A DNA stretch of 37,147 nucleotides, taken from JABMPR01 sp964508765. Its GTDB lineage: Bacteria > Fidelibacterota > UBA8477 > JABMPR01. A program made the translations under genes and the position numbers. Below the pieces are notes generated by a model. That model saw nothing but the letters and a program-made list of their open reading frames with translations. It did no database searches and was not told the origin of the DNA. The stretch covers positions 1-37,147 of the forward strand of contig CAZDVD010000026.1 of assembly GCA_964508765.1 (NCBI GenBank), given 5' to 3'. This document shows positions 32,329 through 37,147 of this stretch, one piece after another; position 1 is the stretch's first letter, and the number at the start of each line of letters is the position of its first letter.

Positions 32329-32716
32329 TTAAGCCCTTGATGTGGATGGAAAAGCAGGATTTGAAACTGGGAATGACCCTTTAACAAAGGTGTTAATCCC
32401 ATCAACAGCTTGAGTCTGTATGTTTCTGATCCCCAACTTGTCTGTGTGGAAGTGGAAAACAATTTGTCTATCCGAATCTGAGGAGATGTATTGATATATT
32501 TCCTCAAATGCCGGGATGGACTCACCAAGGATATCATAGACGTTCACCACGTCGTCATCTCGATCATAAAATACCAGGCAATCTAGACTCGGAGTCCCAA
32601 TATCCACGAGTTTCCCACTCTGAGAAATCAAGACCATGGATATCCAGGATGAACGCTTTAAATGCTTCCCTGGCCTCTGAATCTTCCCAGTAATCGTTTC
32701 TTAAATCAAGATCCAT
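32329..32716 (-). pseudogene. GNAT acetyltransferase with deleted core and frameshift
   Basis: From ATG 32716 one frame gives 44 convincing residues (MDLDLRNDYWEDSEAREAF, then LDIHGLDFSEWETRGYWD) before a stop at 32564. A second frame gives the C-terminus: LDCLVFYDRDDDVVNVYDI, IPAFEEIYQYISS, FHFHTDKLGI and ending FPSTSRA at 32331. These are the two ends of one GNAT-type N-acetyltransferase family of about 280 residues. The acetyl-CoA-binding middle (about 150 residues) is missing and the junction, near 32585-32597, is out of frame. It follows the amidase gene by 34 bases on the same strand. Confidence 0.65.
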
Positions 32717-32750
32717 CTGGTTGTATCGTGGTCACATTAATTATGGATAG

Positions 32751-35700
32751 TTACTTTGAATCCAGGAATTTCAAAACGGATGCCATGACCTCATCTCTGC
32801 CACTCTCAGAAAGGATACTTTCAAAAGGGAACCCAAAAACAATGATGTTGGACTCACCGGAAGCTGCGATGGCTGCGCTGGTATTGTTTTCTGCATATCT
32901 CAATATGGTACTGGCACTGCTACCAACGGGCTCAATGGCATCTGGAGATTCAACCTTATATAATGAAGGATGGAAGCGGGTGTTAAACTCAAGGTTCAAC
33001 AGGTTTTCCAATTTGAAGAAATCATTTTTAATGACACTGAGTTTTCCAGTCTTGACAGCGTGATCAGTTCTAAATCTATATTTGAGGACCTCTTCACCAA
33101 ATTGCATGTCGAGGGAGTCGTTCCCATTGTCAAACAGGTCGAACCCAACATAGGCACCACTGAGAAATAGGTTCCCTCCAGATTGTGTGTAGGCAGTGAT
33201 CTTTTCCTGAAATGCTTTTGGAAAACCACGAAAATCACGGGGACTGAAATCTTTGGGTCCCGGAACCTCTTTTTCCTCACCAAAAATCAAGTCCAGCAAA
33301 GAGTAATCGTTCATCTCCAATTGACCATCCCAGATGGCTTCATCACTTGATGAGACAAAAGAATACCCAGCTTCACGCAATGATTTTCCATGTAAATGGG
33401 GAAAATCGAAGCTATTGCCAGGAATAAGAGTGGTTTCCATATCTCCATAACTGGCACCATGCCCCGGCTCATCATCATCAAGCCAGGGTGAATCGGCCAG
33501 GATATCATATTGGGAACCGATATAGTTCATATCATAACCATCTGAAACACCCTCATCCCAGAGATCAACAAAACCGAGGTATTTGTCCGTTTCAATAGTA
33601 CTCGCTGCTGAAATTCGATCAAAGGCATTCACAATTAAAACGGGTGCTTTGTCTCCGCCCATGTTGCACACAGCGAGAATCTCTGAAGGGAAACTTTCAC
33701 CACCTGCATTGAGGGCAGTCACCTTATAGCTATATATGATACCTTCCTCAAGTGAGTTGATACGCAGATTGGGCTCATCCACTAGAATTCCATTGTCAAA
33801 TCCCTCATCCTCGACACGAGTGTAGACCATATATTTTTCTGGAGAAGCTGTAATTTCCATTGGATCGAGTACAGGCTGCCATTGTAGATTTAGTTCACCG
33901 GTCTCAGCAAAAGTGGCCTGGAAGTGTGATACAGGGAGGGGTTGGATAACATACTCAATATCCCATTGTGTGGATATGTATCTAACAAAAGCTTTATATA
34001 TAGATCTGCTTGCATCAAATTTGAAGCGTGGATCATTGGCGAATTTCATATCCAGAAAATTTTGGTGGGAGAGGAGTTCTAATAGCACGGACGGTACGTT
34101 GGGTCTGTATGCCTCGTTATAGCCACGATCCCAAAGCATACGACGTGTCCAGGCCGGATCATATTTTGCACGGATATCATTGACGATCTGGGTCTGGAGT
34201 ATATCTGCCAGATCCCGATTGGTCATACGAGACATGGAATCAGGAAATACATCAAGCCCTTCATAGTCATCAGTACTGTATATGGAGAGCGTACCGACCA
34301 CAGTATCATTTCGAGTGAAGCCCGCATCCGTATGGAACCCAAATGATAAATCGATGGGAATTTTTAATCCAGGAGCCTGGCGGTCGCGGTTGGGACCATA
34401 GGGTGCTCCTCGAAGATAGTTGACCCACTCTGCCCGGCATTGAGAGTCATCTTTATAATCACTCTCATCTGCGTTTAAATTGTATATGAGTGTATCTGGC
34501 ATTCCAGCATATTGTAGATAATAACGAGCGGCTTCAGTAAATCTGGGGCGACCACTGACTTGCCCTTCCCGAGAAATATTACCAATACCACCACCAAAAC
34601 GAATGGCATCGGCACTGACATATTGACCAGACTCCGTACTCTTGTTGGTAAGTTCAACACGGTGGATATCTTCATTCAAATCCTGATTGAAGTCAAAGGT
34701 GCTGAGATAAATCCAGGTGCTGCCACCAATCTGTTGATTCACAATGAATTCGGTTTCTCCACCTGTGTGGAAAACCGTATAGTGGGCATCCGTTACATTC
34801 GAATCAGCAGCTGTATAGGTGATATAGACTGCATATTTTCCAGCTTCTGGAAGACTTGGTATCCAACGAATTTTTGCGCTTCCGCTGGTGTCAGCCTCGA
34901 TCTGACAGGATGTTCCCATAAAAAAGGGATTGTCCCCGGACACATATGGAGGGGTCCCAATAGCAAATCCTGGTTCGCTAAGCGTTTGCCACTTGCTCGA
35001 TTTTGAACCATACTCCTGATAGGCTTGTTTTACATCGGGAGTGTCATTATCAATGATCACTTCATTGGTCTGTAAATCCCGTTCTCTGGGCATAAAAACT
35101 TGAGCACCTGCATTTTCCAGCATAGGGACGAGGTACTTCAAGGTAAAGGACATGGGCAGGAGATCTTCGACGGTTTGAAAGAATCGAGCACGTTGCCACT
35201 CCCAGCGATGTAGTTTCTGCTCGTAGTACCAACCGTGACTATGCCACAACGCAATATTACGATTGTAGAGACCAGCAGTTGGGTTCCATTTGTGACTCAG
35301 GTTACGAACCAATGGTAAAGATCTTTCTTCTGGAGCAGGCATGCGGCTTCGGTCATAGCTGCGTTTGCTTCCACGGAAATAATTGGGAATAAGATCTTCA
35401 ATGAGGTGATCAACAGCATAAACCTTCAAACTATAGTTTTTAAATTTTCCACCCAGGAAATTTCGGAGACTGGAGTGAATATTATTTACCACATCTTCTC
35501 GAATGGGAATATTGGCAAAATTTCGATTAAAGTGGATTTCTAGTCCCTTGGAATCCGAATCAACAATGATGGTATCAATTCTGGTGTATTGATTCAACCG
35601 AAGCGGTGAATCAGGCGATGTATTTGCTTCGAGGAACCGTTGTACTCCCTGGTAGGCCTTTCTTGTGGTCCTATCCATGTTCGAATAGTCGTGGTCGGGT

Positions 35701-35777
35701 TTCCCTGGTTTGCTTGCTGAGCAAGTCATCAGAAATGATACAAGCACCAAAGTGAGTAACTTTTGATATAGATTCAT
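32751..35777 (-). CDS. Multidomain Amidase_3-like lipoprotein (golvesin / 'xanthan lyase' type)
   Basis: Read from ATG 35777 the protein has 1008 residues. GGAGCC lies upstream, and the lipobox LMTC puts the lipidated Cys at 19. An N-acetylmuramoyl-L-alanine amidase fold is split: first metal His near 179-181 (ALWHSHGWYYE), then His482 (FGFHTDAG) and catalytic Glu567 (VPSVLLELLSHQN). Between these lies a golvesin-like beta domain (about 270-400: AGKYAVYITYTA, YVSADAIRFGGG). A fibronectin type III domain follows (about 615-705), then a 300-residue alpha/beta C-terminus. Relatives are often annotated xanthan lyase. It is probably an outer-membrane cell-wall hydrolase. Confidence 0.82.
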   Translation of the reverse strand: MNLYQKLLTLVLVSFLMTCSASKPGKPDHDYSNMDRTTRKAYQGVQRFLEANTSPDSPLRLNQYTRIDTIIVDSDSKGLEIHFNRNFANIPIREDVVNNIHSSLRNFLGGKFKNYSLKVYAVDHLIEDLIPNYFRGSKRSYDRSRMPAPEERSLPLVRNLSHKWNPTAGLYNRNIALWHSHGWYYEQKLHRWEWQRARFFQTVEDLLPMSFTLKYLVPMLENAGAQVFMPRERDLQTNEVIIDNDTPDVKQAYQEYGSKSSKWQTLSEPGFAIGTPPYVSGDNPFFMGTSCQIEADTSGSAKIRWIPSLPEAGKYAVYITYTAADSNVTDAHYTVFHTGGETEFIVNQQIGGSTWIYLSTFDFNQDLNEDIHRVELTNKSTESGQYVSADAIRFGGGIGNISREGQVSGRPRFTEAARYYLQYAGMPDTLIYNLNADESDYKDDSQCRAEWVNYLRGAPYGPNRDRQAPGLKIPIDLSFGFHTDAGFTRNDTVVGTLSIYSTDDYEGLDVFPDSMSRMTNRDLADILQTQIVNDIRAKYDPAWTRRMLWDRGYNEAYRPNVPSVLLELLSHQNFLDMKFANDPRFKFDASRSIYKAFVRYISTQWDIEYVIQPLPVSHFQATFAETGELNLQWQPVLDPMEITASPEKYMVYTRVEDEGFDNGILVDEPNLRINSLEEGIIYSYKVTALNAGGESFPSEILAVCNMGGDKAPVLIVNAFDRISAASTIETDKYLGFVDLWDEGVSDGYDMNYIGSQYDILADSPWLDDDEPGHGASYGDMETTLIPGNSFDFPHLHGKSLREAGYSFVSSSDEAIWDGQLEMNDYSLLDLIFGEEKEVPGPKDFSPRDFRGFPKAFQEKITAYTQSGGNLFLSGAYVGFDLFDNGNDSLDMQFGEEVLKYRFRTDHAVKTGKLSVIKNDFFKLENLLNLEFNTRFHPSLYKVESPDAIEPVGSSASTILRYAENNTSAAIAASGESNIIVFGFPFESILSESGRDEVMASVLKFLDSK

Positions 35778-35936
35778 GTTCAGAGGCTCCAAATGATTGG
35801 TCAATAACATAAGAAATCTTGATGCTTTTTCAATTAGTCAAAGTGGGGGAGTTCCATGACCCAAATTGAAAAAATACTTCATGAAAATGTGCCAAACTTT
35901 ATTTATGACGGAAATAGCAATCGGAATTCCTAACTG

Positions 35937-37043
35937 TTGGAGCTAGCTTCGCCTATTAAGGAAGGGATTGCAACATTCATGAATAAAAACGATCTATCTC
36001 CTGCAAGCTTTATAGGGGTTGAGGGCAACGGAATCATTTCTTTTGGCTCAGGTCAGCCAGATTTACCTCCACCAGACCAAGTCTACAAAATGTTACCACA
36101 TTACAGAGATTTTAAATATGGTCTCATACAAGGAATGCAGAGTCTCAGGAAAGCATTGGCTGAACAATATCCTGATTCGGGCTCAGAAGATTTTGTGGTG
36201 ACAAATGGAGCTTCAGAAGCTCTGGATTTGTCACTCAGGGTGATTGCAGCTATGGAGAATGGCAAATCGAATAAAGTATTGCTAGCTGAACCCTACTATT
36301 ATTCATATCCTCATTTAATTCGATTTTCCGGTTTAGAACCAGTGTATTTGAAAACCTCCCAAGGTCGAATCGATTTGGATGATTTTAGGCGGAAGGTGAA
36401 TGACTGTAAAGCTATTATAATCAATTCTCCTTCGAATCCAACTGGACGGGTAGAATCCATAGGAACGCTCAAAGAAATTGAAAAAATTTCGTCTGAGCAT
36501 GGCGTTTTTGTAATTTCTGATGAAGTCTACAAAGAACTAATTTATGTTCGAGAAAATTATCTACTAAGTGGTCCTCATGTAGTCACCATTAATTCGTTTT
36601 CAAAAACTTATGCGATGTGTGGTTTTCGAGTGGGCTATTTGTGGTCACTGGATGCAGATTTCGTCCAACGTGTGATTGCTATTAAAACCCATGCTTCAAT
36701 GAACACCAATATTCTTGGGCAGGAGATGGCGCTAGAAGCCACCAGAGTGCCGAGGCAATTCATCGCAGATCAATTGAAAATCTGGGAATCAAGACGAGAT
36801 TTATTGTTCCAGGGTCTTCAATCCTTGGATCTGGATATCTGGAAACCTGAAGGCGCCTTTTATGTGTTGCCAAAGATTGATAATCCGCTTGATTTTGTCT
36901 GGAATATGTATAGCCAACATCAAGTTATTACTTATCTCGGGGATTGGTTTGGTGCTCCAGGTCGTGTGAGATTTTCATATGCACTAGATGTGGAGAAGAT
37001 TGAAGAAGGTCTGGCCCGCATTAAGAAATATTTATCAAGATGA
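35937..37043 (+). CDS. Class I/II PLP-dependent aminotransferase
   Basis: The 368 residues carry the fold-type I motifs GSGQPDLPPPDQV, NGASEALDLSLRV, INSPSNPTGRVES and SDEVYKELIY. The PLP lysine is Lys223 in SFSKTYAMCGFRVGYL, with Arg231 binding PLP phosphate. The carboxylate-binding Arg is in GRVRFSYAL near the C-terminus. The start is TTG 35937 with no clear ribosome binding site; ATG 35979 is an alternative but would trim the N-terminal arm. It likely transaminates an amino acid such as aspartate or an aromatic one. The exact substrate cannot be told. Confidence 0.9.
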   Translation: MELASPIKEGIATFMNKNDLSPASFIGVEGNGIISFGSGQPDLPPPDQVYKMLPHYRDFKYGLIQGMQSLRKALAEQYPDSGSEDFVVTNGASEALDLSLRVIAAMENGKSNKVLLAEPYYYSYPHLIRFSGLEPVYLKTSQGRIDLDDFRRKVNDCKAIIINSPSNPTGRVESIGTLKEIEKISSEHGVFVISDEVYKELIYVRENYLLSGPHVVTINSFSKTYAMCGFRVGYLWSLDADFVQRVIAIKTHASMNTNILGQEMALEATRVPRQFIADQLKIWESRRDLLFQGLQSLDLDIWKPEGAFYVLPKIDNPLDFVWNMYSQHQVITYLGDWFGAPGRVRFSYALDVEKIEEGLARIKKYLSR

Positions 37044-37097
37044 ACGGGACCAGGCATTCACAGATGCGTTTATTTCGATGTGATGCATATTAAAAAC

Positions 37098-37126
37098 AAA
37101 AAAGCCCCTGATTTCTCAAGAGCTTT
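37098..37126 (-). terminator. rho-independent terminator of an edge tRNA gene
   Basis: On the minus strand AAAGCTCTTGA (37116-37126) pairs with TCAGGGGCTTT (37101-37111) through 11 positions including two G-T pairs, with a GAAA loop, then T6 (37098-37103). It lies directly after the 3' end of the partial tRNA. Confidence 0.85.
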
Positions 37127-37129
37127 ATG

Positions 37130-37147
37130 CGGGACCGACCGGGATCG
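37130..37147 (-). tRNA. 3' end of a tRNA gene, cut by the window edge
   Basis: Read on the minus strand from the edge, the sequence gives the end of a T-loop (CGATC), the T-stem 3' arm CCGGT, the acceptor 3' arm CGGTCCC and a discriminator G. No encoded CCA follows (the next bases are CA). A perfect terminator stands just downstream, which supports a transcription end. The anticodon lies outside the window, so the amino acid cannot be named. Confidence 0.6.

Noticed and set aside
32214..32537. 107-codon minus-strand frame crossing the PckA and GNAT remnants
   Set aside because: It runs across the gap between two remnant genes. The only recognisable residues belong to the adjacent GNAT frame.
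32662..33063. 133-codon plus-strand frame
   Set aside because: It is antisense to the end of the amidase gene, with no ribosome binding site and no motif.
1..37147. CRISPR array, insertion sequence, prophage or integron
   Set aside because: No regularly spaced repeats, transposase, integrase or phage structural gene was found in any frame.

Overview
The window looks like chromosomal DNA from an uncultured Gram-negative bacterium of the FCB group. A marine Marinimicrobia-like lineage is my best guess, but it is not proven. The evidence is the set of protein types: a periplasmic SPOR-domain protein, LolA-like and CBM9-like envelope proteins, a golvesin-type amidase of the kind often annotated 'xanthan lyase' in Bacteroidetes, FloA/NfeD, and a cation-coupled dicarboxylate symporter. 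Base composition is moderate (about 45% GC by eye). Most starts have AAGGAG-like ribosome binding sites, and several genes use GTG or TTG. No phage, insertion sequence, CRISPR array or complete rRNA/tRNA gene was seen.

Layout. Positions 1-70 hold the edge of a minus-strand GtrA-like gene. Positions 121-3757 (plus) carry a DUF3108 protein followed by nfeD, floA and a small membrane-anchored protein, closed by a bidirectional terminator. Positions 3825-9533 (minus) read arcC - sucC - sucD - ndk - SPOR protein - Cys-rich membrane protein, so three genes of nucleotide/substrate-level phosphorylation sit beside envelope genes. Positions 9664-13767 (minus) form a tight four-gene unit: a cholesterol-oxidase-like GMC flavoprotein with a four-Cys motif, an ABC ATPase, an ABC permease and a LolA-like periplasmic protein. 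rpmB (minus) follows with its own terminator.

Positions 14525-21936 (plus) carry rnd, two small proteins, rsgA, a non-pyrrolysine MttB-family methyltransferase, a C_GCAxxG_C_C protein, dusB and a COG2403-type P-loop GTPase with a terminator. Positions 22038-26203 (plus) carry a SUI1/YciH protein, a small Cys-containing membrane protein, an ArnT-like glycosyltransferase and an S9 peptidase. Positions 26248-26421 hold a strong structured-RNA candidate on the minus strand, probably a 6S RNA. After it come a DAACS symporter (minus), a membrane metallophosphoesterase (plus), a Spy/CpxP-like protein (minus), a NifS/selenocysteine-lyase-like enzyme (plus) and a CBM9-like lipoprotein (plus).

Positions 31977-32716 are a small gene graveyard. 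It holds a surviving C-terminal piece of ATP-dependent PEP carboxykinase behind a perfect palindrome, and a GNAT acetyltransferase that has lost its catalytic middle. A 1008-residue Amidase_3/golvesin/Fn3 lipoprotein (minus) and a class I/II aminotransferase (plus) follow. The 3' end of a tRNA with its terminator (minus) lies at the right edge.

I found no clearly new defence or mobile system. The least explained items are the RNA at 26248-26421, the GMC/ABC/LolA-like operon, and the pair of decayed genes.
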